From Armatimonadota bacterium (GTDB taxonomy: Bacteria; Armatimonadota; Chthonomonadetes; Chthonomonadales; Chthonomonadaceae): a DNA stretch of 8,680 bases. The stretch lies in contig JAPLCR010000500.1 in assembly GCA_026392135.1 (NCBI GenBank), positions 1 through 8,680 on the forward strand, written 5' to 3'. Numbering within the stretch: the stretch's first letter is position 1; the number at the start of each line of letters is the position of its first letter. Shown piece after piece: positions 1 through 5,674 of the stretch. Made by a program: the position numbers and the translations under genes. The notes under the pieces were generated by a model. The model searched no databases, had not been told where the DNA came from, and was given only the letters and a program-made list of their open reading frames with translations.

Positions 1-59
1 GGAAGCTTATCTAGGCATAGTACTTCAGCTTAACAGGCTACTTGGAGGCGATAACGGGG
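1..59 (+). other. Leader before the first gene, possibly the tail of an upstream gene
   Basis: No complete gene fits here. Reading from base 1, one frame stops with TAA at 31-33. Reading from base 2, the frame starts EAYLGIVLQLNRLLGG, stays open past the start of the next gene and stops near 206. That peptide loosely recalls the C-terminal helix of TolC-type outer-membrane channels, but accepting it would mean an overlap of about 150 bases with a gene that has a clear signal peptide. The GGAGG at 44-48 is a plausible ribosome-binding site for the ATG at 60. No promoter is evident. Confidence 0.25.
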
Positions 60-1052
60 ATGAAACGAAACCTACTAGGATGTATCTACACTTATTTTTT
101 ATTCGGCTTGGGGGTAGTTGCGAACGCACAAGGCGAGAAGTTCAAACTGACTGGTGTCATAGAAAACTACTGGCTGGCGCAGGGCAACGGTCACACTGCG
201 GGGGTGCGTGATATTGCGAACTGGACCTCTATTGAAGGCAGGGTTTCACCGCGTCTTCGTTTTGTGGTGGGAGAGTTTGAAATCATGGGGCGGCAGTTGC
301 TCGATGAGAGTTTTGTGGAGATTGGAAGCGACGCTCAGCAGTGGCGCGTGGGGCGTTTCCGTTCGGCTTTTGGGCATAGTGACTGGTCGGAGTTGTGGTA
401 CTCCGGCTTTCCGCGCCAGCCCCTTATGCGAAGTTTGTCTTTAGGCTCAGGGCTAGTTTTGAATCGACTGGATACAGGGGTAGACTGGCATGGAGGGTCG
501 GGGGCGACACAGTATCAAGTGGGACTGATTGATGCTCGTGCGCGAAGTTGGGAGCCGCTTCCGATGCGCTTCAACCATTTGGTAGGAAGAGTCCAGTTTT
601 ATAAGGGTAGTTGGATTGTGGGGTTGAATACGCTTTTAGAGACAGAGCAGGTTGGCACGGGACAGAACCGAGTTTTTGGTTTGGATTGGCGTTGGACAGC
701 ACCGCATATTCAGACTAGGGGTGAGCTCTTTTTTGGGCGCACGAGCAAAGCTCATGCTTCAGGCTACTATTTTGACATCTTCTATCACCCTCCAAAACTG
801 ACTCGCACTACGGTTTTGGCGCGTTTAGAAGCCAGTTCTGGAACGGTGAGCGGAACCATGTTTGATCCGTATTCTGGTACATTTGTGACTACGAAGCAGG
901 CGGGAACAGCGCAACTGTATACGATTGGAATAAAGCAGATTCTCTCGAAATATTTCACTGCTGAACTGAGTCAGGCTTGGGGAAACGGGGCAACTCCCGC
1001 GCAGGGGCGACAGGGTTGGGCGTTTCAGCTGATGACTTCTCTTCATTTCTAG
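60..1052 (+). CDS. Putative outer-membrane beta-barrel protein, family unrecognised
   Basis: This 330-residue protein begins with a clear Sec signal peptide: MKR, then a hydrophobic stretch, then a cleavage site after ANA (about residue 23, before QGEK). The mature part alternates short polar and hydrophobic or aromatic strands, such as RLRFVVGEFEIMGRQ, TQYQVGLIDARAR and WIVGLNTLLETEQV. It ends in LMTSLHF. A terminal phenylalanine on a last beta strand is the known recognition signal for BAM-assembled outer-membrane proteins. I infer a porin-like barrel and do not recognise the family or substrate. An in-frame TTG at 42 would overlap the GGAGG ribosome-binding site and add residues before the signal peptide, so ATG 60 is preferred. 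The gene is G- and T-rich on the coding strand, unlike glgP and the following genes. It appears to stand alone, with 360 bases before the next gene. Confidence 0.65.
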   Translation: MKRNLLGCIYTYFLFGLGVVANAQGEKFKLTGVIENYWLAQGNGHTAGVRDIANWTSIEGRVSPRLRFVVGEFEIMGRQLLDESFVEIGSDAQQWRVGRFRSAFGHSDWSELWYSGFPRQPLMRSLSLGSGLVLNRLDTGVDWHGGSGATQYQVGLIDARARSWEPLPMRFNHLVGRVQFYKGSWIVGLNTLLETEQVGTGQNRVFGLDWRWTAPHIQTRGELFFGRTSKAHASGYYFDIFYHPPKLTRTTVLARLEASSGTVSGTMFDPYSGTFVTTKQAGTAQLYTIGIKQILSKYFTAELSQAWGNGATPAQGRQGWAFQLMTSLHF

Positions 1053-1105
1053 ATAGTGACTTTGTGGTTCGAGCCTACCTTATCCAGAATTTTCGTAACC
1101 TACCC

Positions 1106-1126
1106 CGCCACGCTCTTCGCGTGGCG
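1106..1126 (+). terminator. Compact hairpin after the barrel gene
   Basis: CGCCACGC (1106-1113) pairs perfectly with GCGTGGCG (1119-1126) around a five-base TCTTC loop, 54 bases after the upstream stop codon. The position suits transcription termination or 3'-end protection. No T-run follows on either strand, so it is not a classical intrinsic terminator. Confidence 0.35.
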
Positions 1127-1222
1127 ATGGTGGGTTGCATGGGATAACTTCTTAGTGCTGCACGAAGTTCGCCTTTTCAGTTTTAGCGTTCTTATAGCCG
1201 AGTCTAAACTCCAAATTGCAGG

Positions 1223-1240
1223 TATAATAGTGTGTATAAT
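1223..1240 (+). promoter_or_regulatory. Possible glgP promoter: two TATAAT boxes
   Basis: Perfect TATAAT hexamers occur at 1223-1228 and 1235-1240, about 175-190 bases before the glgP start. Neither has a convincing -35 hexamer at 16-18 bases upstream, and the nearest TTGCAG (1216-1221) is only 13 bases from the second box. The doubled consensus -10 box in a non-coding gap is suggestive, but AT-rich spacers also produce such boxes by chance. Confidence 0.35.
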
Positions 1241-1293
1241 GACCTCTTGCGGTGTTGCAGAGAGCGTTTTGCCCTGTGCTATCTGGTAAGAGG

Positions 1294-1398
1294 ATGCGTA
1301 ATTTTAGCTCTATCACCGTCCCCTGCCTGATTTTTTGGCGCGGGGACGGTTTGTTTGTGAATACCAATCGTACAAAACACTGTTCTGAAAACAGATAA
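1294..1398 (+). CDS. Possible 34-residue leader ORF before glgP
   Basis: An ATG at 1294 opens 34 codons beginning MRNFSSITVPCLIFW and stopping with TAA at 1396-1398. Its stop overlaps the AAAGGA ribosome-binding site of glgP, and its reading frame spans the 1315-1350 hairpin. Both features are what a translated leader controlling a downstream gene would show. Against it, the AAGAGG before the ATG directly abuts the start codon, which is poor spacing, and the sequence resembles no protein I know. It is recorded as a possibility only. Confidence 0.2.
   Translation: MRNFSSITVPCLIFWRGDGLFVNTNRTKHCSENR
1315..1350 (+). terminator. 9-bp hairpin in the glgP leader (attenuator or terminator candidate)
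   Basis: ACCGTCCCC (1315-1323) pairs perfectly with GGGGACGGT (1342-1350) around an 18-base loop that includes TTTTTT. The T-rich TTGTTTG follows immediately at 1351-1357. It lies between the TATAAT boxes and the glgP start. It could therefore end transcripts from upstream, attenuate glgP transcription, or be a structured untranslated leader. No alternative antiterminator pairing was identified. Confidence 0.45.
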
Positions 1399-1412
1399 AG
1401 GATACTATCACC

Positions 1413-3983
1413 ATGCCAAACGTACATGCTTACCATGTGGTTCCCTATATTCCGCCTGCGCTAGAAGGGCTTCAGCGGCTCGCCCATAACCTACGCTGGG
1501 CATGGAATCACGAAGCTATTGAACTCTTCCTACACATCGACCGCAACCTCTGGGAGCAGAGTGGGCACAATCCCGTACACCTCCTCTCCCAACTATCGCA
1601 AGAGCGGCTTAAAGAGTTGGAGAGCGATGAGGCTTTCCTCCGACGCTTAGAACGTGCCCTCCGTTCACTGGATGAGTATCTAAACTCCACAACCACATGG
1701 TTCCAACGCCGCTATGCAGACGCACTAGCAAAAGGCGTGCGTGTCGCCTACTTTTCGATGGAGTTCGGGCTGACCGAGTGCGTACCAAACTACTCAGGAG
1801 GACTGGGAGTTCTAGCAGGCGACCACCTGAAATCGGCGAGCGACCTGAATATCCCACTCGTAGGAGTCGGCTTACTCTATCAGCAGGGCTATTTCCGGCA
1901 ACAACTCAATGGCGACGGCTGGCAACAGGAGAACTATCCCGAAAACGACTTCTATCATATGCCCATCAGTGTCGTAAATAACAGTGAAGGGCAACCCCTT
2001 GTTGTTGGGGTAGAGTTTCCGGGCAGAACCGTCTACGCCCAAGTATGGAAAGTACAGGTGGGGCGCGTTCCCCTCTATCTCCTCGACACCAATATCTCCC
2101 CAAACAACGCGGCAGATCAAAACATTACCGACAAACTCTACGGGGGCGATGTAGAAATGCGCCTTCGGCAGGAGCTGATACTCGGCATTGGAGGTATGCG
2201 TGCCTTGAATGCCCTCAACGTTCAGCCTACTCTCTGCCACATGAACGAAGGACACTCGGCTTTCCTATCACTAGAGCGTGTGCGTGTTATGATGGAGGTG
2301 CAAGGTGTAGACTTCCATACCGCCCGCGAAGCCACCGCCGCAGGAAACCTTTTCACCACACATACGCCCGTCCCCGCTGGCTTTGATGTCTTTCCCACCG
2401 ACCTGCTTTGGCAGTATTTCAGCGGTTACGTTGGAAAATTAGGCATCTCATTCGAGGAGTTTGTAGCATTAGGGCGCGTCAACCCTACCGATAGTGACGA
2501 AAAATTCAACATGGCTATCCTCGCACTGCACAACTCCAACCAGTGTAACGGTGTGAGCAAACTACACGGGGAAGTCAGCCGAAAATTGGTAAAGTCGCTC
2601 TTCCCCGGACTTTCCGAAGACGAAGTCCCGGTAAGCCACGTCACCAACGGCATCCATGTCCGCTCCTATATCTCGCATGAAATGGCGGCTCTCTTCGACT
2701 ACTACCTAGGATGGCGATGGTCGCCAGATATATCCGACCCCAAAACATGGGCGAAGATAGATGAGGTACCAGATGAGGAGCTATGGCGCGTGCGCTGCCT
2801 GCATCGGGAGCATTTTGTTAGCTACCTCCGAAACCGCCTACGACAGTCCTATGAGCGGCGCGGAATGAGCGAGTTTGAAATTCGGCAGGTACAGAACATC
2901 TTCAACCCCGAAGCACTCACCATCGGCTTTGCACGCCGCTTCGCCACTTACAAACGGGCGACCCTTTTTATGCGCGATATAGACAGGCTAGTACGCCTCC
3001 TAAACGACTCAAATCGCCCCGTTCAGATTGTGCTGGCAGGCAAGTCCCACCCACGTGACGACGGCGGTAAAGAGCTGATTAAGCAGATAGTACAGCTCGC
3101 TCGTAGGGGCGATGTACGAAATAGCATCGTCTTTCTGGAAGATTACGATATCTCCGTTGCCCGAAATCTAGTGCAAGGGGTAGATCTATGGCTCAATAAC
3201 CCACGCAGACCTATGGAGGCATCTGGTACGTCCGGGATGAAGGTACTGGCAAACGGAGGCTTGAACTGCTCTATTCTGGATGGTTGGTGGGCAGAAGGCT
3301 ACGACCCCAAAGCGGGCTGGGCAATTGGGCGGGGCGAAGACTATACCGACCCCGAATACCAAGACCACGTCGAATCTCTAGCTCTCTATGACCTGCTAGA
3401 GAAAGAGATTGTGCCCCTCTTCTACGATAGAGGGCGCGATGGCGTACCGCACGCATGGGTCAACCGCATCAAAAACTCAATGAGGTTACTCTGCCCTGTG
3501 TTCAACACACATCGCATGGTCGCAGAGTATGCAGAGAAGTTCTATCTTCCTGCAAGTGAACACTATCTTACTCTGGCAGGAAACAGAGCAGAACGTGCCC
3601 AACAACTGGTGAAATGGCGGCAGAAAGTACAGAGGGGCTGGGGAGAGGTGAGAGTAACAAAGGTGGAGACCCCCACAATATGGCAGAAGGAGGCTCTCCA
3701 CGTTGGTATGCGCCTACAAGTCACGGCGCAGATACAACTTGGCGGGCTATCCCCTTCCGATATTGCGGTACAAGCCTACTACGGAACGCTCGACGTTGCC
3801 CACAATATCACGCACGGCTCTATCCTGCCGCTAGTATGGCAAAGTAGCGAGAACGGCACTCATCACTATGCAGGAGAGATAGATTGCCATGAGAGCGGTA
3901 TGCAGGGTGTATCCGTGCGTGTTGTACCCTTCCACCCTGATGCAACGCTTCCCATGCAACTCCCGCTCGTAAAGTGGGAGTAA
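1413..3983 (+). CDS. glgP: Alpha-glucan (glycogen/maltodextrin) phosphorylase, GT35 family
   Basis: The enzyme transfers phosphate to the non-reducing end of alpha-1,4-glucans, releasing glucose-1-phosphate in cytoplasmic glycogen breakdown. Its 856 residues fit the AgpA-like branch of phosphorylases that carries an N-terminal DUF3417 domain (about residues 10-110, with LAHNLRWAWN). The catalytic body follows: YSGGLGVLAGDHLKSASDL (about 127-145), HMNEGHSAF (276-284), TTHTPVPAGF around His317, and RRFATYKRA (508-516). EASGTSGMK places the pyridoxal-phosphate Schiff-base lysine at Lys610, by analogy with Lys680 of muscle phosphorylase. Then comes LDGWWAEGYD, typical of this branch. The ATG at 1413 is preceded by AAAGGA (1397-1402). 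No other glycogen gene is adjacent, so it is probably transcribed singly and ends at the hairpin near 4050. It looks intact. Exact substrate preference cannot be read from sequence. Confidence 0.96.
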   Translation: MPNVHAYHVVPYIPPALEGLQRLAHNLRWAWNHEAIELFLHIDRNLWEQSGHNPVHLLSQLSQERLKELESDEAFLRRLERALRSLDEYLNSTTTWFQRRYADALAKGVRVAYFSMEFGLTECVPNYSGGLGVLAGDHLKSASDLNIPLVGVGLLYQQGYFRQQLNGDGWQQENYPENDFYHMPISVVNNSEGQPLVVGVEFPGRTVYAQVWKVQVGRVPLYLLDTNISPNNAADQNITDKLYGGDVEMRLRQELILGIGGMRALNALNVQPTLCHMNEGHSAFLSLERVRVMMEVQGVDFHTAREATAAGNLFTTHTPVPAGFDVFPTDLLWQYFSGYVGKLGISFEEFVALGRVNPTDSDEKFNMAILALHNSNQCNGVSKLHGEVSRKLVKSLFPGLSEDEVPVSHVTNGIHVRSYISHEMAALFDYYLGWRWSPDISDPKTWAKIDEVPDEELWRVRCLHREHFVSYLRNRLRQSYERRGMSEFEIRQVQNIFNPEALTIGFARRFATYKRATLFMRDIDRLVRLLNDSNRPVQIVLAGKSHPRDDGGKELIKQIVQLARRGDVRNSIVFLEDYDISVARNLVQGVDLWLNNPRRPMEASGTSGMKVLANGGLNCSILDGWWAEGYDPKAGWAIGRGEDYTDPEYQDHVESLALYDLLEKEIVPLFYDRGRDGVPHAWVNRIKNSMRLLCPVFNTHRMVAEYAEKFYLPASEHYLTLAGNRAERAQQLVKWRQKVQRGWGEVRVTKVETPTIWQKEALHVGMRLQVTAQIQLGGLSPSDIAVQAYYGTLDVAHNITHGSILPLVWQSSENGTHHYAGEIDCHESGMQGVSVRVVPFHPDATLPMQLPLVKWE

Positions 3984-4049
3984 CCCTGCGTTAGCAAACA
4001 GACTCGGTATACCTCGCTCAAGTGCGTGGTGCATCGACAATAACATCCG

Positions 4050-4091
4050 CACGAAAACTTCTTCCCACCACTAAGGGGAGGAGTTTTCGTG
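4050..4091 (+). terminator. Strong hairpin terminator after glgP
   Basis: CACGAAAACT (4050-4059) pairs with AGTTTTCGTG (4082-4091). The stem continues inward with two G-T wobbles to give 17 pairs around the eight-base loop 4067-4074. An AAAA tract on the left arm pairs with TTTT on the right arm, a shape often seen in terminators that can work in both directions. It starts 67 bases after the glgP stop codon. No extended T-run follows the stem. Confidence 0.6.
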
Positions 4092-4127
4092 TTACTAGAG
4101 AGCAGCAAAAACAGCCCTGCCCCCGCC

Positions 4128-4158
4128 TTTACAACAGGGGGGAGTCCTGTGCTACTAT
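4128..4158 (+). promoter_or_regulatory. Possible promoter for the HEAT-repeat gene
   Basis: TTTACA (4128-4133, five of six matches to TTGACA) is followed after 19 bases by TACTAT (4153-4158). TG at 4150-4151 sits one base before it, forming an extended -10 element. It lies between the glgP terminator hairpin and the HEAT gene start at 4213, leaving a leader of roughly 45 bases. The spacer is longer than the ideal 17 bases, but an extended -10 tolerates this. Confidence 0.4.
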
Positions 4159-4212
4159 AAAAACACAAGCGGCTCCTAATTAAATTACGTTAAGGCGAGG
4201 AGAAGATGAGCG

Positions 4213-4740
4213 ATGAGTAGCAACATAGCGGTAAAATTAAGCGTAGAAGAGAGTGTAGCACTGGTAGAGTGCCTCGGCGCACAGGGCTGGGAGACGCGGC
4301 ACAACGCTTTTGAGCGTCTTGCCCAACAGGGCACAGCAGTAATAGAGCTTTTGATAGAGGGAGCCGCTCATCAGAACTGGCGCGTGCGTCGCGGTTGTGC
4401 CGACTTAATGGATCACCTCGCCGACAGCCGTTGTGTAGAGCCTCTTCTGCTTCTTTTAAACGACCCTATTACCGCAGTAAGACGCTTGGCACTACACGCA
4501 CTCAGCTGTCAAGGGTGTAAAGTGTGTCCATTGCAAGTAGATATCGTTGGCAATTTGAGCCGCCTCGCGTTAGAGGATAGTAGTATTCAAGTGCGGCGAG
4601 TCGCAATACACCAGTTGGGGTGTCAGCCTCCCGACCCACGCGCCGTAGAGACCTTGAAGAGTATCATCGCCCATGAGAGCGATGCCAAACTGCTTTCGCG
4701 GGCGCAGTGGGCGATTTCCCAACACCAAAAGGTACAATAG
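4213..4740 (+). CDS. Small HEAT-repeat protein with CxxCxxC motif
   Basis: This 175-residue soluble protein is built of about five HEAT-type helical pairs: residues 26-53, 55-84, 86-118, 124-155 and 158-172. They carry the recurring pattern of an aspartate or arginine-rich turn followed by VRR and an AxxxL helix (WRVRRGCADLMDHL, TAVRRLALHAL, IQVRRVAIHQL). HEAT repeats form scaffolds for protein-protein contact, and no catalytic site is expected. Unusually, the third repeat is interrupted by Cys99, Cys102 and Cys105 in SCQGCKVCPL, which could bind a metal or be redox-active. I infer this only from the spacing. GAGGAG (4197-4202) precedes the ATG at 4213. An earlier ATG at 4206 stops after four codons. 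There is no signal peptide. The partner protein is unknown. Confidence 0.85.
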   Translation: MSSNIAVKLSVEESVALVECLGAQGWETRHNAFERLAQQGTAVIELLIEGAAHQNWRVRRGCADLMDHLADSRCVEPLLLLLNDPITAVRRLALHALSCQGCKVCPLQVDIVGNLSRLALEDSSIQVRRVAIHQLGCQPPDPRAVETLKSIIAHESDAKLLSRAQWAISQHQKVQ

Positions 4741-4760
4741 ACTGTGTTAACGGTCTATTG
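4735..4760 (+). terminator. Hairpin overlapping the HEAT gene stop codon
   Basis: CAATAGAC (4735-4742) pairs perfectly with GTCTATTG (4753-4760). The stem extends inward through a T-G wobble and two further pairs to a GTTA loop (4746-4749). The stop codon TAG lies in the left arm. No T-run follows, so it is a weak terminator candidate or an mRNA 3'-end stabiliser. It separates the HEAT gene from the downstream HMA gene. Confidence 0.35.
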
Positions 4761-4873
4761 GGGCGAGTACCCGTGTTTTGTGAACGCCCTATAGAGCCAC
4801 CTTCCCAAAACACCCTCCCCGCTTGGAGGAGTGGTGTCCGCAAAGCAGTGAGAGGCTAACCTGTATTCAATTC

Positions 4874-4882
4874 AGAGAGGAG
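4874..4882 (+). promoter_or_regulatory. Ribosome-binding site that fixes the HMA gene start
   Basis: AGAGAGGAG ends nine bases before GTG 4892. It identifies this GTG as the start, rather than the in-frame TTG at 4823, which would add 23 residues with no domain character. Confidence 0.7.
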
Positions 4883-4891
4883 ACTAGAACC

Positions 4892-5110
4892 GTGGCAATT
4901 CAGTGGACAGGACAGAGTAATGAGATAGAGTGCGATGGATGTGCTAACTCCATCAAGCGAACACTAGGCAAGCTCGCAGGAGTTGAGAGTGTCAATGTAA
5001 CCGTAGAGACCAAGACAATAGAGGTCTCTTACGACGACAACACCACGAATGAAGAGGCGATTAAAACTCGTTTGGAGGGCGCGGGCTTCCCCGTTGAGGT
5101 CACGGCATGA
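4892..5110 (+). CDS. CopZ-like heavy-metal-associated (HMA) domain protein
   Basis: This is a single ferredoxin-like HMA domain of 72 residues. The metal site is IECDGCANSI, with Cys14 and Cys17 forming the family CxxC pair that binds Cu(I) or a similar soft metal. The fold follows as beta-alpha-beta-beta-alpha-beta: ANSIKRTLGKL helix, VESVNVTVETKTIEVSY hairpin, EEAIKTRLEGAG helix and a final short strand. Known relatives carry copper in the cytoplasm to P-type ATPases or regulators. Here no ATPase or copper regulator is in view, so the metal and partner are unknown. The residue two before the first Cys is Ile, where many copper chaperones have Met. The GTG start is chosen by the AGAGAGGAG ribosome-binding site. 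Its TGA overlaps the ATG of the next gene (ATGA), implying translational coupling. Confidence 0.87.
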   Translation: MAIQWTGQSNEIECDGCANSIKRTLGKLAGVESVNVTVETKTIEVSYDDNTTNEEAIKTRLEGAGFPVEVTA

Positions 5111-5637
5111 GCCAAAATGCCCTGCCGCAACTCCTCATGCGCCTTGCCTCACTAGAACACCTAACGCCTCCCGCACTCCCGCAGGGATACACACTACGCA
5201 CCTACCAAGATAGTGACAAAGAGAGCCTTGCCAGAACACTGAACAACTCTTTCCCCGGCATGGGCTGGAGTGTCGAAATGGTAGGAAAGCGGCTACTCGA
5301 AGACCCCACCGTCAGTAAGACCTTTGTAGTTACTTCCGAAGGGGCAGTGGTTGCAACAGCCTCTTCGCGCTATCTGCCAGACAAACACCTCGGTGCGGGC
5401 TACCTACACTGGGTAGGAACCGACCCCGCACATCAGGGCAAAAAACTCGGCATGATTGTAAGTTACGGCGCACTAGAAGAGTTTCGACGCAATGGTTACG
5501 CGCAGGCGGTACTCAATACCGATGACTTCCGTAAAAGTGCTATCGCTATCTATCTTAAAATGGGATTTATTCCCGAAGCCTCTCACGAGTCACACCCTGA
5601 GCGATGGAAGACTGTACTTACCGAGTTGGGCAGGTAA
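5107..5637 (+). CDS. GNAT-family N-acetyltransferase
   Basis: This 176-residue cytoplasmic enzyme of the GNAT superfamily is predicted to transfer an acetyl group from acetyl-CoA to an amine. The GNAT core begins near residue 27 (GYTLRTYQDSDKESLARTL). Motif A is WVGTDPAHQGKKLG (102-115), where QGKKLG forms the pyrophosphate-binding loop. Motif B is LNTDDFRKSAIAIYLKMGF (136-154), the usual NxxAixlYxkxGF end of the fold. The substrate cannot be inferred, and relatives include small-molecule and antibiotic acetyltransferases. Residues 1-26 are an extra helix-like extension. The gene overlaps the HMA gene by four bases and sits 37 bases before the DUF3179 gene, so the three are probably one operon. 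The overlap suggests comparable expression of the metal-binding protein and the enzyme. Confidence 0.88.
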   Translation: MSQNALPQLLMRLASLEHLTPPALPQGYTLRTYQDSDKESLARTLNNSFPGMGWSVEMVGKRLLEDPTVSKTFVVTSEGAVVATASSRYLPDKHLGAGYLHWVGTDPAHQGKKLGMIVSYGALEEFRRNGYAQAVLNTDDFRKSAIAIYLKMGFIPEASHESHPERWKTVLTELGR

Positions 5638-5674
5638 TACGCCAAGGAATTGGGATTAAAAAGGACTAACCGAA

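Larger units (their letters stand above)
1053..1412 (+). other. 360-base non-coding gap and glgP leader region
   Basis: No convincing gene lies here. A GTG-started open frame at 1056-1289 has no ribosome-binding site, and a minus-strand frame at 1152-1436 runs into glgP and the hairpin. The gap holds a compact hairpin just after the upstream gene, two TATAAT boxes 12 bases apart, a 34-codon potential leader ORF and a 9-base-pair hairpin before glgP. These are listed separately. The overall arrangement fits the end of one transcription unit followed by the promoter and a long 5' untranslated leader of glgP. Confidence 0.55.

Noticed and set aside
42..59. TTG start for the barrel gene
   Set aside because: It overlaps the ribosome-binding site and places six residues before a clean signal peptide at ATG 60.
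1056..1289. 77-codon GTG-started open frame after the barrel gene
   Set aside because: No ribosome-binding site, spans the 1106-1126 hairpin and the TATAAT boxes, and has no recognisable protein pattern.
1152..1436. 94-codon minus-strand frame in the glgP leader
   Set aside because: It overlaps the start of glgP and the leader hairpin, and its composition looks like chance.
1697..2386. Alternative-frame open stretches inside glgP on both strands (1697-1981, 1872-2255, 2045-2386)
   Set aside because: They lie wholly within a full-length conserved enzyme and have arginine- and serine-rich shadow composition.
4006..4013. GGTATACC palindrome after glgP
   Set aside because: An eight-base palindrome alone is expected by chance, and no promoter adjoins it.
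3831..4168. Minus-strand frames over the glgP 3' end and terminator
   Set aside because: They read through the strong hairpin and carry no protein features.
4823..4891. Upstream 23-residue extension of the HMA protein from a TTG
   Set aside because: No ribosome-binding site for it, while AGAGAGGAG sits ideally before GTG 4892, where the domain begins.
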